Shown here in pieces: positions 17,324 through 24,073 of a DNA stretch of 45,505 nucleotides; position 1 is the stretch's first letter; each line of letters begins with the position of its first letter. Where the stretch lies: assembly GCA_900540785.1 (NCBI GenBank), contig UQHF01000029.1:1-45505 (forward strand), read 5' to 3'. Position numbers and translations under genes: made by a program. Source of the DNA: an uncultured Blautia sp. (GTDB lineage: Bacteria; Bacillota; Clostridia; Lachnospirales; Lachnospiraceae). Below the pieces are notes generated by a model, which ran no database searches, was not told the DNA's origin, and was given only the letters and a program-made list of their open reading frames with translations.

Positions 17324-18427
17324 ATGGAAGCGTATTTTTTTCAGACAGAAAAGCTTTCTGTAGGATATGATGGAAAGCCTTTGATAAAAGAAATAGAAAT
17401 AAAATTAAACAGGGGTCAGATTCTTACCCTGATTGGACCAAACGGCGCCGGAAAATCCACTATTTTAAAAAGTATTACGAGGCAGCTAAAAACAATCGGG
17501 GGAGCTGTTTATCTCGAGCAGAAAGAAATGCAGAAAATGTCAGATAAAGCTATCTCCAAAAAGCTTTCCATTGTTATGACAGAGCGAATGAATACAGAGC
17601 TTCTGACATGTGAAGACATAGTTTCCACAGGAAGGTACCCTTATACCGGTACGCTTGGGATTTTATCAGAGGAAGACAAAAGAAAAGTGACAGAGGCAAT
17701 GGAAATGGTACATGCCCTTGAACTTCGTGACAGAGACTTTTCCGCCATCAGCGATGGACAGAGGCAGAGAATCCTCCTTGCAAGAGCAATCTGTCAGGAA
17801 CCGGAGATGATCATTCTGGATGAGCCGACTTCTTTTCTTGACATTCGTCATAAACTGGAGCTGCTTACCATTTTAAAAGAAATGGTATCGAAAAAAAATG
17901 TGGCAGTGATCATGTCTCTTCATGAAATTGATCTTGCACAAAAGGTGTCGGATATGGTTATGTGTGTCAGGGGAGAATATATTGAAAAATACGGAACTCC
18001 TGAAGAAATTTTTACTTCTTCCTATATCCGCAGCCTTTATGGAATGACAAAAGGAAGCTATAATGCAGAGTTTGGCTGTCTGGAAATGGAAGCCCCGAAA
18101 GGAAAACCGGAAATTTTTGTGATCGGTGGAAACGGAAGCGGTATTTCTGTTTACAGGAGACTGCAGAGGCAGGGCATCCCCTTTGCTGCAGGTGTTCTTC
18201 ACAGGAATGATAAAGATTACGAGGTTGCAAAATCCCTTGCCTCAGAAATTATATGGGAAAAACCGTTTGAACCCATATCCGAAGCAACATTAAAAAAAGC
18301 GCTTGATGCCATGAAACAGTGTAAAAAGGTAATCTGTCCTCTTACTGATTTTGGGACTATGAATATAAAAAATAAGGTATTGCTGGAAACGGCAGAAAAA
18401 ATGAAAATTCTCGAAAAAAGCCGATAG
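17324..18427 (+). CDS. BtuD/FecE-type ABC ATPase with an extra C-terminal Rossmann-like domain
   Basis: 367 residues from ATG 17324, chosen because of AGGA at 17311-17314; a far longer in-frame extension overlaps the permease gene and is rejected. Residues 1-250 are the ATPase: GPNGAGKST (Walker A, about 38-46), SDGQRQR as signature, IILDEPTS (Walker B) and SLHEIDLA with the switch His. Residues about 262-367 form a domain not found in BtuD: IFVIGGNGSGISVYRRL is a Rossmann-like glycine loop, then a helix and strands. It might sense a nucleotide or help dock the complex. The operon ends here. Confidence 0.85.
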   Translation: MEAYFFQTEKLSVGYDGKPLIKEIEIKLNRGQILTLIGPNGAGKSTILKSITRQLKTIGGAVYLEQKEMQKMSDKAISKKLSIVMTERMNTELLTCEDIVSTGRYPYTGTLGILSEEDKRKVTEAMEMVHALELRDRDFSAISDGQRQRILLARAICQEPEMIILDEPTSFLDIRHKLELLTILKEMVSKKNVAVIMSLHEIDLAQKVSDMVMCVRGEYIEKYGTPEEIFTSSYIRSLYGMTKGSYNAEFGCLEMEAPKGKPEIFVIGGNGSGISVYRRLQRQGIPFAAGVLHRNDKDYEVAKSLASEIIWEKPFEPISEATLKKALDAMKQCKKVICPLTDFGTMNIKNKVLLETAEKMKILEKSR

Positions 18428-18457
18428 CCGCTATGTTTCAAGCGTGCTATCGGCTTT
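18417..18457. terminator. Bidirectional terminator after the corrinoid operon
   Basis: AAAGCCGATAGC (18417-18428) pairs perfectly with GCTATCGGCTTT (18446-18457), with CGCT/AGCG extending the stem. There is no long T run on the plus strand, but A-rich sequence before it gives a T run for minus-strand RNA, which suits a convergent arrangement. Confidence 0.75.
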
Positions 18458-18474
18458 GCGTTCGTGCGCCTGGA

Positions 18475-18639
18475 TCATTCTGTTTTTTGTACAATGTCAT
18501 GCAGCCTGCTGTCTACGACATATTTCTTTTTTCGTGGATCGCCCTCCGCCCGATATACCATCAGAATATCTTCCTCGCTTTTGATGCGCTTTTTTGTAAA
18601 CTTATAAATAGTGTAAATGAATAAAAATTTTGTTGCAAA
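18475..18639 (-). pseudogene. Possible 3' fragment of a lost minus-strand gene
   Basis: An open minus-strand frame ends with a stop at 18475-18477 and is clearly protein-like in its last 40 codons (EEDILMVYRAEGDPRKKK, then YVVDSRLHDIVQKTE). No usable start or ribosome site lies upstream, because a stop at 18640-18642 closes the frame. I take it as the tail of a deleted gene, which would explain the bidirectional terminator. The family is unknown. Confidence 0.4.
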
Positions 18640-18758
18640 TTAAAGAAAAGAAATGAACTTATATAGGGCAAATGATATAATAGAGTACAAATAAACGTAT
18701 GGGAGAACAGAAATACTCATATTTTACAGGTTTCATTGTATTTAAGGAGGATGTGGAA

Positions 18759-19352
18759 ATGGAAGCTATAATAAAGACTATTATATTCGCGGTTTGTTTT
18801 CCGTTAGGAATGAGTTTGATCTATGGGTTGCGAAGAAAAATAAAAGGTGCAAAAATCGTATCGGATTCTAATTTTGTGAAAGTGTCCGGAAAAAAACATA
18901 TATTCATCGGAATTGTTAATATTTTATTATTTCCTTTAGGTGCTATGTGCTTCCTGGGAACTTTTTATGAATTAGTTTTATTGTTTTCTTCACCTTCAAA
19001 AGTAGACTGGGAAATTTTGATTTTACAGATTGGAATAATTGCTGTAGATAGTTACTACTTACATTTATTTGTCTCTTTTAGAAATAAACTTGAAATTATA
19101 GATCATGATACGATTCAAATATATAAAGGCAGAAAAAAATATCCGTTACATAAAAATGAAATCACCTATAAATGTGCAGAAAACGTGATCCGTCTGTACC
19201 ATTCGAATGGAAAAAGAATAATGAGCGTCACACATCTTTATGAAAATACACAGAGTTTGATAAAATGGCTGGAACGGTCAGGAGAAGCAGCGAAAAATGT
19301 AAATAATGTATTTTATGAATATGATACAGATGATTCGGAGGATTTGGAATAA
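18759..19352 (+). CDS. Membrane protein of unknown function with a possible PH-like tail
   Basis: 197 residues from ATG 18759, with AAGGAGG at 18744-18750; an upstream in-frame ATG at 18699 has no ribosome site. Three hydrophobic segments lie at about residues 3-22, 48-70 and 78-105. The C-terminal half (LEIIDHDTIQIYKGRKKY, then a helix with SLIKWLERSG) has the strand-rich then helical order of bacterial PH-like domains, which is only an impression. TATAAT at 18676-18681 could be its -10. AT-rich compared with its neighbours. Confidence 0.6.
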   Translation: MEAIIKTIIFAVCFPLGMSLIYGLRRKIKGAKIVSDSNFVKVSGKKHIFIGIVNILLFPLGAMCFLGTFYELVLLFSSPSKVDWEILILQIGIIAVDSYYLHLFVSFRNKLEIIDHDTIQIYKGRKKYPLHKNEITYKCAENVIRLYHSNGKRIMSVTHLYENTQSLIKWLERSGEAAKNVNNVFYEYDTDDSEDLE

Positions 19353-19410
19353 ATGTCACAGGGGTTTTAATTGGGTAGCCTTATTTTACCTGGGCTGAAC
19401 GCATCAAACG

Positions 19411-19429
19411 AAAAATGCCGCAGCATTTT
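19411..19429. terminator. Weak hairpin, possible terminator
   Basis: AAAATGC pairs with GCATTTT around a four-base loop (CGCA). It follows the membrane protein gene and precedes the P-ATPase promoter. The stem is short and the T run is only four. Confidence 0.4.
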
Positions 19430-19442
19430 GGAAATTTAGGGA

Positions 19443-19470
19443 TTGACAATGTTCTCAAAAAGGATATAAT
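19443..19470 (+). promoter_or_regulatory. Consensus promoter of the metal P-type ATPase
   Basis: TTGACA (19443-19448) and TATAAT (19465-19470), both perfect, 16 bases apart. Such a strong promoter would need repression, which the adjacent operator can provide. Confidence 0.85.
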
Positions 19471-19474
19471 GAAA

Positions 19475-19494
19475 ATATGAACAAATGCTCATAT
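19475..19494. promoter_or_regulatory. SmtB/ArsR-like operator
   Basis: ATATGAACAAATGCTCATAT is an imperfect 20-base palindrome (8 of 10 half-site bases match) of the ATATGAnCA type bound by metal-sensing SmtB/CadC/ArsR repressors. A further half-site, ATATGAGTTC, begins at 19499. It sits right after the -10 element, where a bound repressor would block initiation. No ArsR-type gene is in this window. Confidence 0.65.
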
Positions 19495-19526
19495 ATAAAT
19501 ATGAGTTCAGATAAGGAGGACATTAA

Positions 19527-21887
19527 ATGGGAGAAGAAAAAAAGACGCACGATCATCATCACGAACATGGAGAGAGTTGCTGCTGCGGTCACGATCATCA
19601 TCACGAGGAACAGGAACATCATGCCCACCACCATGAGCATGGGGAAGATTGCTGTTGTGGTCATGAACACAACCATAAAGAACACGAACATCATGAGCAC
19701 CACCATGAAGACGGGGAAGGCTGTTGCTGTGGTCATGAACATCATCATGAAGAACACGAGTATCACCACCGCCATGTTGCAGATCACATACCGCGAAAGG
19801 TTTATATCATAGAAAATATCGACTGTGCCAACTGTGCGGCAAAGATGGAGAAAAAAATAAATGAGCTTCCGGGAGTGGAGGACGCAACCATTACCTTTGC
19901 TACAAAGCAGCTTCGTCTTGCGGCAAAGAATCCGGACGCGCTTCTTCCCAAAATTCGGGAAATCTGTACTTCCATCGAAGCACAGGTTGTGATAAAAGAG
20001 CAGAAGGAAGGAAAAAGGGAAGAGCATACAGAGGAAAATCATGGAAAACGTGATTTGTTTGCGATTATTCTTGGCGCTGTTTTATTTGCAGCGGGGGAAA
20101 TTATGGAGCAGACGGGAATGGGAGGCAGTTTAACACTTCCTGTTTATATTATCGCATATGTGATCCTTGGCGGCGAGATTGTGCTGACTGCCGCGAAAAA
20201 CCTTTTGAAAGGCCATGTGTTTGACGAAAACTTTTTAATGAGTATTGCCACATTAGGCGCATTTGTGATCCACGAATATCCGGAAGCAGTGGGAGTTATG
20301 CTGTTTTATCGGATTGGCGAATATTTTGAACACCGCGCAGTGGAGAGAAGCAGAAGCCAGATTATGGGTGCTGTGGATATGCGTCCTGAGACAGTGAACC
20401 GAATCCAGGGAGAAAATATAGTGGAAATTCCTGCAGAAGAGGCAAGAGAAGGAGATATACTTCTTGTGCGCCCGGGAGACCGCATTCCTCTTGACGGTGT
20501 GATCATAGACGGAGAAAGCCGCCTGGATACTTCTCCTGTAACTGGTGAGCCGGTTCCTGTTTCCATAAAAACGGGAAGTCATATCCTTTCCGGCTGCGTT
20601 AACCTTTCCGGACAGTTAAAGCTTCAGGTAGAAAAAACACTTTCTGAATCTATGGTTACAAGAATTCTTGATTCTGTGGAAAATGCAGCGGCAAGCAAGC
20701 CGAAAATCGATCGTTTTATTACACGGTTTGCAAGGGTATATACACCTTTTGTTGTAGCAGCAGCACTTGCTACTGCGATTGTTCCCTCTTTATTTACAGG
20801 CAACTGGGAACACTGGGTTTACACAGCGCTTACTTTTCTTGTAATTAGCTGTCCCTGCGCCCTTGTTTTAAGCGTTCCCCTTGCCTTCTTTTCCGGAATC
20901 GGCGCAGGTTCCAAAAAAGGAATTCTTTTTAAAGGAGGCGTTTCCCTGGAACAGCTTGCCGATATAAAAGCGGTTGTTATGGATAAAACAGGAACGGTTA
21001 CAGAAGGAAATTTTGTGGTTCAGAATGTAGTTCCTGCTGCCAAATGGAGTGAAACGGAAATCCTTGAAATTGCGGCAGAATGTGAGCAGATTTCCACACA
21101 TCCGATTGCTATAAGCATTGTGCAGGCAGCAAGAGAGAAAGCGATTTCCCTTACAAAACCGCAAAGTCTGGAAGAAATTGCAGGCCACGGTATCAAAGCT
21201 GTAACAGAAAAGGGTACGATTCTTGTAGGAAACAGAAAACTTATGGAAAAAGAGGGCATTTCTCTTTCCTCTTATGAGAAACAGAGTTTTGGAAGCGAGG
21301 TACTTGTTTCTGTAAACGGAACTTTTGCAGGACATCTTGTAATTTCCGATACCGTAAAGAAAGATGCAAAAAGTTCAGTTGCGAAAATCAATCGCTTTGG
21401 CGCTGCTTCTGTCATGTTGACAGGCGACTCTTTAGAAGAGGCGCAGGCAGTTGCAAAGGAGACAGGTATTCAGGAGGTACACGCCCGTCTTCTTCCAGAG
21501 GATAAGGTAACGGAGCTTCAGAATGTTCGAAAAAAATACAAATCTGTCATGTTTGTAGGAGACGGGATCAACGATGCACCGGTTCTTGCAGGAGCAGATG
21601 TAGGAGCGGCAATGGGAAGCGGAGCAGACGCCGCCATTGAAGCGGCAGATGTGGTATTTATGAATTCCAGTATGGACTCCATTCCTGAGGCTATGGAAAT
21701 TGCAAAAGCAACGAAGAAGATTGCATGGCAGAATGTAGTATTTGCCCTTATTATCAAAGCGATCGTCATGGTTCTTGGACTTACAGGATTTGCTTCCATG
21801 TGGCTGGCAGTCTTTGCAGATTCCGGGGTTGCCATGCTGTGTGTACTTAACTCTATCCGCATTCTTTACAAAAAACAAAAAAATTAA
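19527..21887 (+). CDS. Zn/Cd/Pb-type P1B ATPase with a His/Cys-rich N-terminal repeat
   Basis: 786 residues. Three 24-residue repeats (residues 10-81) carry HHH clusters and a CCCGH core. A heavy-metal-associated domain (about 90-155) has the DCANCAAK metal site. Membrane helices surround SCPCALV (about residue 442), the CPC motif of soft-metal exporters. DKTGT (about 486) holds the phosphorylated Asp, STHPIA is the HP box, and GDGINDAP (about 678) is the hinge. The combination points to Zn2+/Cd2+/Pb2+ export rather than copper. AAGGAGG (19513-19519) precedes the ATG. Confidence 0.93.
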   Translation: MGEEKKTHDHHHEHGESCCCGHDHHHEEQEHHAHHHEHGEDCCCGHEHNHKEHEHHEHHHEDGEGCCCGHEHHHEEHEYHHRHVADHIPRKVYIIENIDCANCAAKMEKKINELPGVEDATITFATKQLRLAAKNPDALLPKIREICTSIEAQVVIKEQKEGKREEHTEENHGKRDLFAIILGAVLFAAGEIMEQTGMGGSLTLPVYIIAYVILGGEIVLTAAKNLLKGHVFDENFLMSIATLGAFVIHEYPEAVGVMLFYRIGEYFEHRAVERSRSQIMGAVDMRPETVNRIQGENIVEIPAEEAREGDILLVRPGDRIPLDGVIIDGESRLDTSPVTGEPVPVSIKTGSHILSGCVNLSGQLKLQVEKTLSESMVTRILDSVENAAASKPKIDRFITRFARVYTPFVVAAALATAIVPSLFTGNWEHWVYTALTFLVISCPCALVLSVPLAFFSGIGAGSKKGILFKGGVSLEQLADIKAVVMDKTGTVTEGNFVVQNVVPAAKWSETEILEIAAECEQISTHPIAISIVQAAREKAISLTKPQSLEEIAGHGIKAVTEKGTILVGNRKLMEKEGISLSSYEKQSFGSEVLVSVNGTFAGHLVISDTVKKDAKSSVAKINRFGAASVMLTGDSLEEAQAVAKETGIQEVHARLLPEDKVTELQNVRKKYKSVMFVGDGINDAPVLAGADVGAAMGSGADAAIEAADVVFMNSSMDSIPEAMEIAKATKKIAWQNVVFALIIKAIVMVLGLTGFASMWLAVFADSGVAMLCVLNSIRILYKKQKN

Positions 21888-21928
21888 CCCCCAGGGGGGC
21901 TTGTATTTCTCTGTGGTTTTGTTAAAAT
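21888..21928 (+). promoter_or_regulatory. Promoter with a C5-A-G6 palindrome just upstream of the -35
   Basis: TTGTAT (21901-21906) and TAAAAT (21923-21928) are 16 bases apart. CCCCCAGGGGGG (21888-21899) touches the -35. C-run/G-run palindromes are known targets of CsoR/CstR-family repressors. A related arrangement occurs at 32533-32573. No gene follows for over 300 bases. Confidence 0.5.
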
Positions 21929-21934
21929 GTTATC

Positions 21935-22067
21935 AATGACACAGGGAAGTGTGTCAGCCACTCATCGAATCACATCAGACCTCCACAATTATGATGTGTG
22001 TGTATGAAAAAATCCCATAAGAAAGTTACAGAAAAGCAGCAAGAATGGCAGTGATTGCTGCTTTTTT
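21935..22067 (+). ncRNA. Candidate small RNA with a CCUCC loop
   Basis: A transcript from the promoter at 21901-21928 would start near 21935 and end at the terminator at 22033-22067, about 130 bases. It would hold a hairpin TGACAC/GTGTCA (21937-21956), a second stem CACATCA/TGATGTG (21971-21998) with a 14-base loop containing CCTCC (21980-21984), and the terminator. A loop complementary to ribosome sites is a common feature of bacterial regulatory RNAs. No convincing open frame with a ribosome site lies inside. Prediction only. Confidence 0.45.
22033..22067 (+). terminator. Rho-independent terminator
   Basis: AAAGCAGCAA (22033-22042) pairs perfectly with TTGCTGCTTT and is followed by a T run. 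It is about 145 bases past the P-ATPase stop, so it may end both that transcript and the candidate small RNA. Confidence 0.85.
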
Positions 22068-22236
22068 GTATGGAAAAATGTAAAATACGATTATCAGCAT
22101 AAATAGAAAAAAACCTGATGCTACAACGGCAACAGAGTACGTATAATGATAGATTCGTTCCTATTCCTGTGATATAATAATTTATATTGGAACAAATTGA
22201 GAAGTACAAATTAGAAGGCGTAACGGAGATAGAACT

Positions 22237-22605
22237 ATGAGTAAAGCATATGAATTTTTAAGAGAATGTGGATATTTTTATGTTTTAACAATAAATAAAG
22301 ATTTTCCTGCTGGTAGACCGTTTGGTGCAGTAATGGAATATGATAATAAACTATATATTTCAACTAACACAGGAAATCAAGCACATATACAGTTGAGAGA
22401 GAATGGAAATATTCAGATACTTGCAAAGAAAGAGCAGACAAGAGAGTGGTTAAGAATTACAGGTAAAGCAACGGAATGTGTTGATATTAGTATGAAACAA
22501 AAGATGTTAGAAGAATGTCCTGTTCTTTCTAAACATTTTTCGTCAGCGGAAGAGGAGAAATATTTGCTTTTTCAAGTAGAAGTATTGGAAACTGAGTTTC
22601 ATTAA
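22237..22605 (+). CDS. Pyridoxamine 5'-phosphate oxidase-like flavin-binding protein
   Basis: 122 residues forming the split-barrel fold of small FMN-binding proteins: YVLTINKDFPAGRPFGAV, then KLYISTNTGNQAH and a central strand pair, ending in LFQVEVLETEF. Members reduce or bind flavins, F420 or nitro compounds; the substrate here cannot be told. A -10 TATAAT lies in the AT-rich 22165-22185 stretch, flanked by GTTCC/GGAAC arms. Codon use is more AT-rich than upstream genes, which suggests a separate origin. Confidence 0.8.
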   Translation: MSKAYEFLRECGYFYVLTINKDFPAGRPFGAVMEYDNKLYISTNTGNQAHIQLRENGNIQILAKKEQTREWLRITGKATECVDISMKQKMLEECPVLSKHFSSAEEEKYLLFQVEVLETEFH

Positions 22606-22715
22606 CCCAATTCCAGTTTATGGTATTGCGTAAAACCCAAAATCAGAGCGCAGACAACATTCCTATGAAATTCGTTTCTTCTTTCAATGAATGCAATAAG
22701 GGCGGGGATTTGAAA

Positions 22716-23150
22716 ATGAAAACATTGTTTTTTCAGATGATAAGCACTATTGTGATTACAATTTGTATGGTATTGACTTTCTTATATTTTGTTATTAAAA
22801 GAAAAAAATTGGGAAAGACTTTGAGCGATACGGAGGATTTTTTTCTAAAAATTTGTATAGGGATTTTTTTCGTAATCATGTTTTTCAAAATGTTTATTCC
22901 TGCTATTTTAGATATACCATGTTATTTCAAAAATGACTTCAAGATTGTTTCAGGATATGCCAGAGATAACGCCAATGGAAAAGGAAATATTAGATGTGTT
23001 ACGATAATAAATGAAAAAGATAAAGAAGAAATATATGTAGAATTTTCTTCCTCTGATGGTGTAAATGAAGGTGACTATTTAAAAGTTAAATACTTACCTC
23101 ATACAAAATATGGAATCCTTCTAAAGAAGCAAGAGAGACTGTGCAAATGA
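22716..23150 (+). CDS. Small membrane protein of unknown function
   Basis: 145 residues from ATG 22716, eight bases after GGGGA (22704-22708); TTG 22710 is an alternative, and the ATG at 22620 lacks a ribosome site. Two hydrophobic segments (about residues 6-27 and 43-65) are followed by a small beta-rich domain (about 75-140) with GDYLKVKYLP. I do not recognise the family. The stop of the flavoprotein gene lies 110 bases before, so the two may be co-transcribed. AT-rich like its neighbour. Confidence 0.6.
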   Translation: MKTLFFQMISTIVITICMVLTFLYFVIKRKKLGKTLSDTEDFFLKICIGIFFVIMFFKMFIPAILDIPCYFKNDFKIVSGYARDNANGKGNIRCVTIINEKDKEEIYVEFSSSDGVNEGDYLKVKYLPHTKYGILLKKQERLCK

Positions 23151-23217
23151 ATATGGCAAATTATTTATTGTAAAACCTTGCATCTTCTGATAATTTGTGG
23201 TAGGATAATATAGATTT

Positions 23218-23309
23218 CCGTGAGGGAGTAATCGGCATAGAATTATGCGGCAATATCGACATAATGGTAAGCAATTACCCGGTATTGCCTGAAATGATGA
23301 GACTCGTGG
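23218..23309 (+). ncRNA. yybP-ykoY manganese riboswitch upstream of mntP
   Basis: P1 is CCGTGAG (23218-23224) paired with CTCGTGG (23303-23309), seven pairs with two G-U. The loop strand GGAGTA follows P1, ACCCG is near 23277, and GATGAGA precedes the closing strand. The closing strand is shared with the terminator stem downstream, so Mn2+-stabilised P1 would prevent termination. The adjacent gene is a Mn2+ exporter, the commonest target of this class. Confidence 0.9.
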
Positions 23310-23341
23310 ACAGCCTGGACTGTCTGCGTGTCTCTTTTTTT
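23299..23341 (+). terminator. Terminator of the mntP riboswitch
   Basis: GAGAC (23299-23303) pairs with GTCTC (23330-23334), with an inner GGACAG/CTGTC stem, followed by seven T. It uses the P1 closing strand, so it competes with the aptamer. Confidence 0.85.
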
Positions 23342-23424
23342 ATGCTATTGGAAATTACTCTGTAATGTTCCATAACATAAAAGACTGTCTTTCGGAAAAA
23401 ATATGATTACAAAGGAGAGAAAAA

Positions 23425-23982
23425 ATGGGACTTTTTGAACTGTTTCTTGTAGCGGTGGGACTTTCTATGGACGCTTTCGCAGTCTCTGTCTGCAAAGGGC
23501 TGTCTCTTGGAAAAATCAACAAAAAACATATGTGTATTGCCGGACTGTGGTTTGGTGGTTTTCAGGCAGGTATGCCTCTTGTGGGGTACTTCCTGGGGCG
23601 TTTTTTTTCAGATGTGATTACAGAGTGGGATCACTGGATTGCCTGTATTCTTCTTGTGCTCATAGGAGGAAACATGGTGAAGGAAGCTTTTGGCGAGGAA
23701 GAGCATCTTGATTGCTCCATGTGCGCAAAAGCCCTGTTTCCTCTTGCAGTTGCTACAAGCATTGATGCACTTGCAGTAGGCGTTACTTTTGCATTTCTAA
23801 AAGTACAGATTCTTCCGGCAGTTTCGTTTATCGGAATCATTACTTTTGTCTGTTCTGCTGCAGGAATTAAAATTGGAAGTATCTTTGGAGAAAAATATAA
23901 ATCAAAAGCAGAGCTTTGTGGTGGTGTCATTCTTATCCTTATGGGGATTAAAATTCTTCTGGAAGGTCTTGGGATTTTATAA
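23425..23982 (+). CDS. mntP: Manganese efflux pump MntP
   Basis: 185 residues, six membrane helices. The two DUF204 repeats show GLSMDAFAVSVCKGL near the start and ATSIDALAVGVTF in the second half, with the Asp residues needed for transport. AAAGGAGAG precedes the ATG. It expels Mn2+ when the cell has excess, which fits the Mn-on riboswitch in front. Confidence 0.96.
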   Translation: MGLFELFLVAVGLSMDAFAVSVCKGLSLGKINKKHMCIAGLWFGGFQAGMPLVGYFLGRFFSDVITEWDHWIACILLVLIGGNMVKEAFGEEEHLDCSMCAKALFPLAVATSIDALAVGVTFAFLKVQILPAVSFIGIITFVCSAAGIKIGSIFGEKYKSKAELCGGVILILMGIKILLEGLGIL

Positions 23983-24009
23983 AAAATATTAAACTGTACA
24001 ATTTTAATC

Positions 24010-24038
24010 TTGATTTATACCATATATAGTGTTATCAT
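24010..24038 (+). promoter_or_regulatory. Promoter of nrdJ with an NrdR-like box in the spacer
   Basis: TTGATT (24010-24015) and TATCAT (24033-24038) are 17 bases apart. The spacer is filled by ATACCATATATAGTGT (24017-24032), which matches 14 of 16 positions of the NrdR palindrome ACACTATATATAGTGT. NrdR represses ribonucleotide reductase genes when dATP is high. A clear second box, usual for NrdR, is not seen. Confidence 0.65.
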
Positions 24039-24073
24039 ATCATACATAAACTAAATGTAGATAGGAGAACAAT

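Noticed and set aside
18433..18624. 63-codon plus-strand frame after the corrinoid operon
   Set aside because: It begins inside the terminator hairpin and has no ribosome site; the minus strand is more protein-like.
19527..20042. Overlapping frames on both strands at the His-rich repeat
   Set aside because: They arise from the low-complexity CAT/CAC repeats; only the P-ATPase frame continues into recognisable domains.
21928..22008. 27-codon plus-strand frame in the candidate small RNA
   Set aside because: Its ATG overlaps the -10 element and has no ribosome site, so it would not be translated from that promoter.
22070..22236. Possible gene in the gap before the flavin-binding protein
   Set aside because: No frame with a start and ribosome site; only an AT-rich promoter region and GTTCC/GGAAC arms were seen.
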